From Chrysoporthe austroafricana (lineage: Eukaryota; Ascomycota; Sordariomycetes; Diaporthales; Cryphonectriaceae): a stretch of 64,000 nucleotides of DNA. Position 1 is the stretch's first letter. Each line of letters starts with the position of its first letter. The notes below the pieces were generated by a model. That model was not told the origin of the DNA, searched no databases, and was given only the letters and a program-made list of their open reading frames with translations. The position numbers and the translations under genes are program-made. Location of the stretch: the NCBI GenBank assembly GCA_001051155.2, contig JYIP02000004.1, forward strand, positions 1,675,576 to 1,739,575, given 5' to 3'. Positions 47,614 to 58,047 of this stretch are shown piece after piece.

Positions 47614-47648
47614 GCGTGCTGCGTGCTGCGTGCTGCGTGCTGCGTGCC
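47614..47648 (+). repeat. 7-bp tandem repeat (GCGTGCT), five units
   Basis: Four perfect units are followed by a fifth with one change. Confidence 0.85.
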
Positions 47649-50058
47649 TGACAAGAGAGGAAACAGAATCTCACCACTAAGACACTCCTGCACGGTGTTA
47701 TCTCCCAGGCGCTACCAGAGCTGGGAACCGGCCGCGCGCAGGGAGAAAATGTCCTGCAGGCTGACGCAGGAGCCTGCAGCCGGTGCTCCGACCCTCACAG
47801 CGTGCTCGTCAACCGCTTGCCCTCCCCCCGGGCGCAGCAGGAGTCACTCCTGCGGCCGTGTTTCCTGCCCTAGCTTATAGCTATCCGCTGCAGGCACAGA
47901 TCCACGGTAATGCGTGGAGGGCTGTGGCACTGACACCTCCATGGGCTCAGGCTGCCATGTCACAATTACCGAGCCACCAGCTTGTCGCTGTGTCGTGTGG
48001 CTTTTCACGCCATACCCCCGATCGTTTGGACCATGACATGATGGAAATGTCGATCTCGTGCCAGATGCTCAGGCGCTTTCGTCGGGCCCGTCGACATGCT
48101 TCTTAACCGACATGAAACCGAGAGGCTGCGCGAGACTAGCACGACGCCAGCTGACAGCAGCACCAGCCAGCGCGCTGTGGTGCGCTGTGGGATGCGCTGT
48201 GGGAAGCCTGTATAATGCTACCGGATCGAGGCATTCGGCATTGTACCCAGGGCTTCCAAGGCAAGGAAGTGGCACTCGAACGGGCCTTTTATATCAGTGT
48301 CTTGGCACAAGGTTCCTCTCAAAGAGCACGATGTCACTGCTCAGCCCTCCTGTATCCTTCCAGAGTACCACCTCCCGGGGTTCCTCTGTATGAGCCTAGT
48401 CTGCCCGAGTCATAGGGCTTCCTCACAGCGAAGCGACCGGGTCCTGTCCCGCCTCTTGCGGGCGGTTCTGCGCGCGGACGGACGGTTCTGGGAGCCTTCG
48501 CAGGGAGGCCTTCCAGACCAGCCTCATCCTGCGGGCTGCAGGCTGCAGCAGCGGAGCGCGCCCAGAAGAGTTGACTCACGTTGTGCAGTAGCTCGGCTGG
48601 CCTGTCATCCGTCAGGTCGCCAGAACGAGAGCTGGCCTGCGGGGAGGAGTGGGCAAGACGTCGTCCAGCATGTCCCTTTTGCGCCCGGCAAACGACAGGC
48701 GTGCCTGGCCCAGAGAGGGGCCTTGATCAGCTGGCATTGCACACGACGCTTGTCTGATCTGCGGTATACGAGCACTCCCAGGCCTGGCCTGGACGGGGTC
48801 TGGCCCAGTAGGACCGTCCTGGGGACGGCAAAAATACCGACCGAACGGTAGCGCCGCGTGCTTTCGACGCCGTTGGGAGGGGGGCCGATCCCAACTAGTT
48901 CTCGAGGGAGGGTGTGCCCGGGCAGATGTCTAGCAGCACACAGCAGCTCCTCAGGATCGACTATGGGCGGTCTAGCTTCGCTGAGGCCTTGCCTGTACCT
49001 GGCAATGGCTGGCACTAAAGCCCGGCATGCAAGCAATATCCGGGAAAACCAGGCTCCAGGCTCGACAGATCCATTCCTCTCGGTCCCTTGTCGAGCCTGA
49101 GCTGTGAAGGGACGCACGCGCTGGCAGACCCTCGAAAACCCGGCCGGCCGTGGGTTTTGGACGTGCTCCCCGTGTCCCAGCTGCCAGGCTCCTGGAGATC
49201 ATGGCCCCTTCAGGATTCCGATTCGGGCGGTCACTCCAATGAGTCTCACGAAGGAAGCTCCTACGACGTCGTGAGGTCACGTATTGCTTTTCCTGCAGCT
49301 GCACACTCGCTTGCTTAGCCGCCCCCACACCTGACAGTACGTCGCGTGCTGCCGTGCGTGCTAGACACTGCTGTACGTTACCGGTCCCCTTCCTCGCCCG
49401 CCAACCTGCCTGCGCTGCCTGCTCGTGTACATCTCTGTCAGACGTGGTCGAGAGCCCCCGGGGCCACACGAGGGAGAGAAAGAGAGAGAGAGCGCTCTCG
49501 GTGTTCCATTCGCCTGTTCAGAGACAGGCTGTCTGCACCGGCGCTTCGGGTCATAACTCAGATTCACGTCGTACGGGAGTCCCCACCGACATGTTACCTG
49601 CACAGTCTGCCATCCTGCTCACGGACTCAGTCAAAAAATTTCGTACCGGAAACTGAGCCCAGAAACACCTCTAGCGATCCCGCCTGCCCCGTCATCCAGG
49701 CCCAGGATTGGTTTAAACCTGCTGGAGCTGCTCTGTTGGAACGGCAATGCACAGTTTGAGTTTGGATTCTCCCGACAAACAACTTTCTAATGTCAATTTT
49801 CTTTGCTGTCTTGTCTTAGCCTTCCTTCCTTTTGCTGCGTTGACACCCGGGGCTCCCTTGGCCGTTCTTTGAAATTTCTTCCAGTCCTTTTCTCTGTCTT
49901 CACCGTCGAGTTCGTGTGCGATTGTCAGCTGGGAAACGTTCGACTGACCTGGGGACTTGAGCTCTCGCACCTGCAGCACCGCCGTGAGACCTCAACACCA
50001 CTTCATGACCACTCCTTCTTGTTTCCTTGGCTACGACGCTCGCAAGACGACTACAATA

Positions 50059-50191
50059 ATGAGGAATGAATGATACACGGCAGCAAGAACAACCTCTCTG
50101 CCTGAAACGTTGGCATCGAACTCGATTCCTCCAATACCGTCGATCCGGAACACCACGTCAACCCCCTACAGGTGCCGTTCGTTCGGTCTAA
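50059..50191 (+). other. Overlapping short ORFs upstream of the PHD gene
   Basis: A 4-codon ORF (50059-50073) overlaps a 41-codon ORF (50066-50191, MNDTRQQEQPLCLKRW...). Both end 124 nt or more before the PHD start. They are candidate uORFs if the leader reaches them. Confidence 0.3.
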
Positions 50192-50314
50192 CCGGGCATA
50201 AGGCCGGGCAACCACCAATCTTCTAGGCTGTCTAGACCTCCCAGATGTTGCTCCGCACCGGACTGTAATGCGCTCCAGAAATTACGAGAGTACAGGACAA
50301 GATCCAGAGCTGCT

Positions 50315-53300
50315 ATGAGTGCTGGCGAGCAGCAGGCAGCAACCAGGTAGGCGTGAATCCCCCCACCGGTCTCGCTGCCCTTGAGGGGGGCCGCTTGCCG
50401 CCTATCGATCGACTCTGTTCCGTCCCCGCAGTGTTCTGACAGCCTGTTTTCTTAGCTTTGGTGATCCAAACGCTCGGCCGCCAACTCCACAGCGAACGCC
50501 GACGGCCGTCTTCTCGAGTTCACTTCTCCAGACTCCCAAGCAGCTGTCTAGCAGTCACCTTGACGAGGCCTCCGGCTGGACGCCCCGGTTCGCCGAGGAG
50601 TACTCCGTCTTCAACTCCACCCCGGGGAACCTCCGGGGCAACTCCTCGCCCGGAAGCGACGCACCCGACCTCGACTTTGTGCCATTGAGTCCTGTGGCCC
50701 CGTCGACCGGTAGGAAACGCCCGCTGTCTGCCGGAGGGCTCGCCGTCGAGATCGCAGCCCATGCGAATCATTTCACGGCCGATCCCGCCAGTCTCGCGCC
50801 CGTTGATCCTGCGCGGCGGCTGCCATCGTCCTCCGACCCGCTGACCTCTTCGCAAAAGGACGCCGGGGCTGACCCGACTGCCACGCCGAAGCAACCGCAG
50901 GCGCAGGGACAGTCCTGGGCCGAGCAGCAAGGCCAGAGGTCGGCTAAGAAGCCCCGTAGGGCCAGTGTCTCTGGAACGGTTCTCAAGTCACCGGATCCTG
51001 CGCAGGGACAGAGCCAGACTGCGACGCCCCCTCCCTCGTCCAGGGGCAGGCGTAAGCTTGCGCCCAAGCCTCAGATGGACAACATGCAGAATCAGGGCTT
51101 CCCGCAGGCGGACTTCTCAAGCGCGCAGCCGCCGCCTCAGCTGAACACTGCGTTTGTGACGGGAAACCCAGGCGATGTCTTCAGCTATCCGGTAGGCCCG
51201 GCCACCGCGCCGCCGATCACGGGCCCGCGACCGTTCTGGGGACTAGAAATGGACGCTTCGGGCATGGACTCGAGTGCTATGGCCATTGATGTCGATCTTT
51301 CGACGGCCGGGACGGATGTCTTCCAGACGAGTCCGACACAGAACCATCCGCACGGGCAGATGAACCCCATCGATTGGGGGAGGGCCGACCAGCTGTTCCA
51401 GCAGCAGGACACAGTTGCACAGGGAGGACAACAACATTACCAACAGCAGTCGCACTCACAGCCGCAACAACAATCGAAGGGTCAGAATGTCCAGCAGAAC
51501 GTCACCCCCAGGCGCGAGCGTGCTCTTGCACCGAAGACGGCAAGCATGTCGACTCCGAACGCAAGCCAGCCGTCGCCCAGCCAGAACTTCCTCGGTTCGT
51601 TCCAGATGATGGACAATCCGTTCGGTGCCAGTCCTGGTGGAGTTGACCCGGGTCTGCTGTTCAGTCAACCAACGAGTTCGGCGCCATTGGACCACGGCGC
51701 GATGTCCATGTCCATGGACGCCACATCACAACATCCGACGTCTTCAGCGCCGGCGATCATGAGTGCTGATATAAACGTCACGGAGGCGCCCATACATACC
51801 GACAACAATGCTCCTTCAACAGGAAGCCAGGGCTCAAGCCAAAACCAGCAGCGAAAGAAAGTGGGCCGTGCGCCTACGGTAACGCCTTCAAAGAAATCAG
51901 AGGGCCGACCAAATTTGTCTCGGAGCTTCAGTGAGAGTGCGAGAGGCGCCAAGCGGACTGTGGGTGGAGGGCGAAATTCCCTACCAACGCTGGCCCCTGC
52001 CAGGCCCGTGACGGTTCACCAGCCCAGTTTGCCTCCCCCGACAGCGAATCAAAGCAATAATCGTGGGCAGGCTCAAGGTGGGCGGCCTGGTGGGAGAAGC
52101 TCGCCGCTGAAGTCGTCGCACCATCATCGTTTGTCGAGCCTCACCTCCATCCCTGAGAACACTGCCAACCCTCTCGCACGGTCGATCAGTGCGAGGCGTA
52201 CATCTGTCAAGTTTGTAATCGACGAGAATGGCCGCGCACGTGCCGAGACAATCGTTGACGAGGACGACGAACTGGAACCGGATTTGTTCGGTGCCAGTCA
52301 GCCGAGCGGCCATCGGAACTCATGGGGCGGTCATCTTCCCCTCTCAGTTCCTTCGCCCGAGTCCGATGATGAATCCTCCTCCTCCTCCGACGATGAACCC
52401 ATCATCATCCCCAGTCGCAACACGTCCTTCAGCTTCCCGGACCCGCCCAGAGGCTCCAGCTCGGGCAACTCGAGGCCACCAACAGCCAGCGGCATCTTCT
52501 CTCAGAACCGCATCCGGCAACGCTCGTTTAGTGATCGACACTCGACCTCGTCCTTCCGAAGAGATGAAGCAGACACCGTGGAGTTTGACGCGCCTCCCCC
52601 CTCTTCGCAACCACAACGACCCTCCACCGGCGGCAGTCTTAGCGACGCCGCCGCAGAACTGCGCAAGGTCATGCAAGCAGGCAACCCGAGGCGAGCGAGC
52701 GGCGGCCAGCAACCACTAGCGCTAGGCAGTGTAGGTAGCAGCGGGCAGAGGCTACGGTTCCCGCCTGGTCCGAGAAGCAGCTCGTCGACGATCTCAGAGG
52801 CAAGTCTGCCGGGAACGTCGCCGACGCAGGGTAGGGAGCAGAGCCAGGTGCGGTGCGTGTGCAACAGGCCCGAGGCGGGCGATGGGGCGTTCCTGGTGAA
52901 ATGGTAAGTCTTTCTGTTTCCCGCCTTAAAAGTGCGCGCCGCGTGGTGCTTAAATGACCATTGGCGACCCACCGTGCTTTATGCTCAATCTTCTGTTTAC
53001 TCATCATCGTCTGTTTACCCATCGTCTCCCCACCTAGCCCTTATGCGCGTGGGGTCACGTCTCCCCGGCCAAACTCAAATCACGTCCGTACAAACAAACA
53101 AACATAAAACAGCATTGCTGACCACCGCACCTGTCCCCACCAATAGCGACTCGTGCGACTGTCTCCTGCACGGTCGGTGCGTCGACATGCCCACGCCCCA
53201 CGACGTGCCCCACGTGTACATATGCGCGTTCTGCGCCAACACGCCCAATATGCGTGGCGGGCGGATGCGGCATACCGGGCGGACGAGTACTGGCGCTGGA

Positions 53301-53405
53301 GCCGGGGCGAATAGGGGCTCGCCCGTGTCGAGCGCCGCCGCCGCGGCTGCGGCTGCTGCCCTGTCGAGCCCGTTGGCGCACAAGAGTGGTCGGTCGTTCC
53401 GCTGA
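50315..53405 (+). CDS. PHD-finger protein
   Basis: This is a predicted chromatin reader. Exons are 50315-50346, 50456-52903 and 53147-53405, giving 912 residues. It starts MSAGEQQAATSFGDPNARPP. Residues 12-800 are low-complexity (Ser, Pro, Gln, Gly), with basic patches and an acidic DDESSSSSDDE stretch. A single C4HC3 PHD finger lies near 811-865: RCVCNRPEAGDGAFLVK, CDSCDCLLHGRCVDM and YICAFCANTP supply all eight ligands. The tail is Gly/Ala-rich with a poly-Ala run. The 243-nt second intron splits the finger between its first and second zinc pairs. If that intron were retained, translation would stop at once (TGG TAA). I cannot assign an ortholog. Confidence 0.85.
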
Positions 53406-54400
53406 GCCAATGGCGAAAGCTGGACCTCGGATGGACATTTGGTAATGGCAGAAGGACTCCGAGGGGTGACGGGATAGCATCAGCTATCGGGCGGATGGTG
53501 TGTCTATTGCTTACGCACTCGTGCGTGGCATAAGACCGGATCCGCCGAGACGGCGAGGCGCGCCTGTTTGGATGTTTGTAGAAGGACACTACAGCCCTCA
53601 AGAAGTATGGTCAAAGAGAGGAGGAGGATGATGTGGAAACACGCATCGCTCGAGATACCCCCCTTTATCCCCTAAGATTGCTACTGCATACGGACCTCCA
53701 CTGGCATTCTCATCAAGGTTCTCAGATCAGCCTGGAACTTCGCAATAGACAGCTACTTTTGTCACACTCACTTTGGAGGTTTGACTGTATTTGCACGAGA
53801 GGTGAACGAATGCTGTTGGTGAGACCGGACTCCAGAGCCTGAGATAGATGTATATTCCGTTGCTGGTCTAAAGGGTAAGCTTCGGGGCTGGTCAATCTTA
53901 GGCATTCCGCAATCTCCGTTAATATCTCAAACCTCTGCCCCTGAGAATCTGTGCTCCTTCGGCCATCTCTCTAGCTCAAGCATGTTGTCCGGGGGGCCAG
54001 GGGGAATGTATCAGCGCGGGATAGATGAGATTATACCAGGGTACACAGAAGGATTACAATAACAAGGTTGAGGCTCACGGTTTAAGAAGTGTTCGGGCAT
54101 GCAGGTCGCAAGCAATCAAGGGGGACGACCGACAGCCCCCTACGTCTATGCTTCTTGCCTCTGAAACTTCGGCTCGGTTCGACAACTGTGCTACAGGGAG
54201 AGTCTCAATTCACATGACATACATCTATTCACTGCTCATGACGAAATCTATATAAAGGGTATTCCATGCGTCTAATGCCAATACCCCAGCTCTTGCCCAC
54301 CAGATGAACCGAACCTGTCGAGTCCCACACGGCTGACACCTTGCTCTAAGACACGATACGACCTCACACACCCAGCGCCGCCTTACACCTAAAGAGATCT
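53406..54400. other. Convergent intergenic region, PHD gene to TBC gene
   Basis: No gene is seen. A TATATAAAG element at 54248-54256 on the plus strand has no plus-strand gene after it. Confidence 0.55.
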
Positions 54401-57007
54401 CTAGCCGTCCCCCAGCGCACCCCCGAAGAGGTCCTCATACTTCCCCCGGGCCTTGCTCGGCCGCCTCAACGGTTCCAGCCCGAAGATGTCATCCGACGTG
54501 AAGCCCTTCCCGCCGCCGGCCGCCACGCTCTCTGCGTCGTCCGCGACGACCTCCCCGAACAGGAACGCGTTGCTCGGCCTCTTCGTGCTGCGGTGCGTCG
54601 CCGCCGCCGCGGCGACGGCGGCGGCAGCGGCGGAGGAGGTGACGGAGGCCGGCGAGGTCCCGGACTTGGGAGTCGTCTCGTCGGGCTCGAGCATCAGGGA
54701 GAAGGACGACTGGGCGAGCGTCGAGTGCGTGGGGATCACGGCCGGCCGGTGCGGGGTGACGGCCTCCGGGGGCTTGGACGTGGGAGACTGCGGCGAGGCC
54801 TCGACGCCCTCCATCGACGTCGGGACGGGCGAGCTCATCTTGGGGGTGGTGCAGCCGGCAGCTTCAGAGTCCGTCATCATCTCGTCCTCTGCTATCATCA
54901 GGCTGGATGAGGTCTCCTTGTTGATGTTGCCCGACGCGGGCGCCGGGTCTGACAGGATGTCCGGCACGTCGTCCTGGACCATGACCTGAGGAGCGATCGG
55001 CTCGCCCTCCCTCAGTGGAGGGGGGTCCAGGCTCAGATCGAGCGACGAGTCTTCGAGGTAGATCTTGACGAACTGCGCCTTGGCGGCCGCCATCTCCACG
55101 ACCTCGAGGTTCTTATCCTTGTCGCCCTCCAGGTTGGCGGCAGCCAGCGTCTTCAGGCTGGTGATGGCCTCCTCTAGGAGCATGGCCAGCTGCTTGTTCC
55201 GCTGCTCCAGCACCACGGCCGTCGGCGCCTCCAGGCCGCCGGGGGACGCGAGCACCCCGTTGGCGAAGAGGCCCTGCCGGCCCGAGATGGGCGTGTTGGC
55301 GCGGGAGTTGTTGCCGCTCGAGACCCGGAGGTCCTGCATGTTCCGCCTGATCTCGCCCATGGCGTCGCGGACGGCCTGGTTGATACCCAGCTTCTCGCCG
55401 CGCTCGATGACGTTCTTGGCCGCGCCCTGGAACAGGGCCTCGACGCCGCCGCGCTGCGAGATGAAGCGCGCGGGCGAGGTGAGGGGCGAGCGGGCGCCCT
55501 GCGCCCTGCTCCTGAGCGAGAGGCCCGGGAACTTGGACTCGGGCGTCGAGGGTCGCTGTTCCGGGACGGGCGAGGGCATCTTGCCAGTGTACTTCATGAT
55601 GATGCTGGAGCCGCCCGGGGTGTTGTAGTGGTCTCTGAGGTAGAGCGCGTCGTCTACGAAGGTGTGTGGGCCGTGTGGTGGTTCAGGGGCTGGGTACTTG
55701 AGCAGAAGCTGCAGAGCACTCGTGTAGTCCGCCTCGAGCACTACTACACGTCAGATGACCTGTCCATTCTGCGAACGCAGGCGAAACTTACAAGTCCAGC
55801 GGATTCTGATCAGCATGGCAACGCATACCAGATCTATTAGCTCGAGAGTTGGGTCATACGCAAATATGGTATCCCAGAGGACAAGCAGCTGCTCGAATGG
55901 GAATTCTCTCCCGAACAACAGACGGATCCATCGACTGCGCGAGGTTATCGTTAGCCGTCACGCCTGCTTTGAGAAGGGGGTGGGGACCTGCATCAGGAAG
56001 ATTTGAGGTAGGACCTCGATCACCTTGAGATGGTTCGCCAGCTCCGGATCGACGCTCATGAGCGCGATCTCATGGATCTGCTTGCTCTTCTCAACAATGG
56101 CGCTCTGCTCCGAGGACAGAGGACCGCTGGCGTCCACGCTGACCTCATAAAACGGCTTTGTCTGCTCCATCAATTTTGAGAAGAGGGCAAAGGCGTCGTG
56201 CTCGATGAAATACGAGTCGAGCATCTCGACCATGACGGCGTCGACCACGGCATCACCGATGGTCTCGCGGTTGATGGCGTCCTGGTTCACGACGTACAGA
56301 AGGGGCGCAAGGAGCTCGTGCATGCCCTGCCTGTAGCCCCCCACGTCCGGGTTCAGCTTTACCCATATGAACAGGATGTCCAGGATGAGGGTCTGGGTGG
56401 CTTCTAGGTGGTAGAAGGGCTCGTCCGGCAGGCGCTGGACATCCTGCAGAATTTCGCTGCGGATGAGCTCGTCCTGCCGAGAGGCCGTCCATGGCGACTG
56501 GTGTCTGGCGTCAAAACAGGATCCGCCAGGAATGGGCTGACTAGGGGAAGAAGGTGGGGGGGGTTGCATACATCTGGGTCATCCGCGAGGGGGTCTAGGG
56601 AGAGCTCTGTGAGGAGCTCTGGGTGTTTGATATACTTGAGATAGTGCTCCCTCAGCGCACTATATGTGTTCCTGTTCTCTAGCAGGACGTGGGACCAGGT
56701 AGCCGAGTTGGCGTCCTTGAAGAGCAAGAAGGCCTATCACGGTGGTTAGACGGTGCGCCTCACACCCCATCACGCCACGCCAGGCGACTCACCTTCCAGC
56801 AGACAGACCGGCAGCCCGCCACACAAGGGCTCCCAGGCCCGTTGAACTTGACCGCGCGCTGCAGGTCCTCGAAGTTGGCGCTCTGCTTGAGCGTCTCCTC
56901 CCAGCGCGCCCTACGTACGTCACAGGGAGCCGAGTCAGCGACTGCACGCGCCTCAGGGTGGCCAGGCGGGAGGAGGATACATACTTGGAATCATCCAGGG
57001 TCCTCAT
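54401..57007 (-). CDS. TBC-domain Rab GTPase-activating protein (TBC1D5-like)
   Basis: TBC proteins stimulate GTP hydrolysis by Rab GTPases; TBC1D5 acts on Rab7 with retromer. Six exons (57007-56985, 56910-56793, 56733-56572, 56497-55992, 55934-55792, 55740-54401) give 763 residues. The start is MRTLDDSKARWEETL. GCRSVCWKAFLLF is typical of the TBC1D5 group. The arginine finger is ILQDVQR (Arg 123) and the glutamine finger is GGYRQGM (Gln 158). RWIRLLFGREFPFEQLL and LVLWDTIFAYDPTLE complete the domain near residue 330. The C-terminal half has a coiled coil (VLEQRNKQLAMLLEEA), a poly-Ala run and the acidic-aromatic segments DDIFGLEP and EDLFGG. The fourth intron must be GC-AG. It is divergent from a trafficking-type gene. 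Confidence 0.93.
55935..55991 (-). other. GC-AG intron in the TBC gene
   Basis: This 57-nt intron starts GCAGGT and ends CGCGCAG, with a CTAAC branch-like element. Only this pair joins PQIFLI to RWIRLLFGREF in frame; the single GT nearby (55987) leaves the frame wrong. Confidence 0.7.
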
Positions 57008-58047
57008 CGCGATGACGACGCAGCTCGTAGTGATGCCCGTCCGGTGTCGTAGAAAGGATCGTCTGTAGCGAGGATGCGGGCAGGATTCGACTCGTTCATG
57101 AGCGCACGCGCACGATGGATCCTGAAGGAGTCCCTCTATGGGTATCTCTCTCTATGAAGGCCGGCTCGAGAACACGAGAGGGAGCATGGCATGTGGGGCA
57201 CGCAGGATATTTCACGACGGGGGCCTGACCGGCGTGCCAAGCGAAGAGTTTCACGACGTGAGCATGTCGCCTCCGGAGAGACTCGCGACTGATCAGCGAC
57301 GCGCATTGCGCTCGAGGCGGCGGCGCCCCCGCCAGGCGAGATGCGGCCGGCCGGCGGCCACCGCTGGGGTCAACCACAGCCACTGCAGCACAGGGCATGC
57401 ACAGGGCACGCGCAGCACTAAACCCCAGCGGGCAACCCCACTGGCTGCCGGGTCCCGGGGGGTCGGTCTTGGGCCGGCCAGAACCAGTGCTGGGCCCGAC
57501 TCAGCGGATTCCTGTCACTGACCCCGGTCGCGTTGGGATATTGCATACATACTATATTAGCCACCTGGTGGCCACCCCGTACTTAATAGTACAGGTATGT
57601 CGCAGGTTATAGTGCTACGGCCCCACCCGGCTGCTATGTATGGCGCACTGCATCTGCTGGGCCGCTGCTGTGCCGCGAGGGGGCAGGCATACCTAGTACG
57701 GGGCCGTCCATCACCACCGTTCCTGTCCTGGGATCTCGCCCTCACCCTGTCTAGAGATATCCTTCGAGCCTGCATGCCACCACCTCCAACACACACACAC
57801 ACACACGCATACAAGTCAACGGAGCTCGTCTACAGTGGTATGCACACGCCCCAGGGCTGCATGCATTGAGATGACATTTTCGGCCACCAACATGTTGTCC
57901 CTGCCCTAATATTCCGCCAACGCCCCTCGCCCTCGCCCTCCGTAAGCACGCGTCTCTCCCGTGACCCTGTGGTCGTCTTCTGGTCGCCCCCTCAGCCTCG
58001 CGACGCCCTACCCGACCTCCTGTCCCCGAAGGGCACTCCACACGAAT
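57008..58047. promoter_or_regulatory. Divergent intergenic region TBC gene / aftiphilin-like gene
   Basis: This 1.04-kb spacer between start codons includes a CA dinucleotide repeat at 57789-57806. The last 170 bp before 58048 are pyrimidine-rich, like a fungal leader. Confidence 0.5.

Larger units (their letters stand above)
44067..50314. other. 6.2-kb GC-rich gene desert upstream of the PHD gene
   Basis: The first 600 bp are the 3' flank of the Rua1-domain gene and are AT-richer, with an oligo-T run near 44475. The rest is mostly GC-rich with short ORFs in all frames and no domain. A 7-bp tandem repeat and a GA-rich tract (about 49473-49492) are present. The 550 bp before 50315 are CT-richer and may be the leader of the PHD gene. 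Confidence 0.5.

Noticed and set aside
54248..54256. TATATAAAG on the plus strand
   Set aside because: No plus-strand gene follows; the next gene is on the minus strand and ends nearby.
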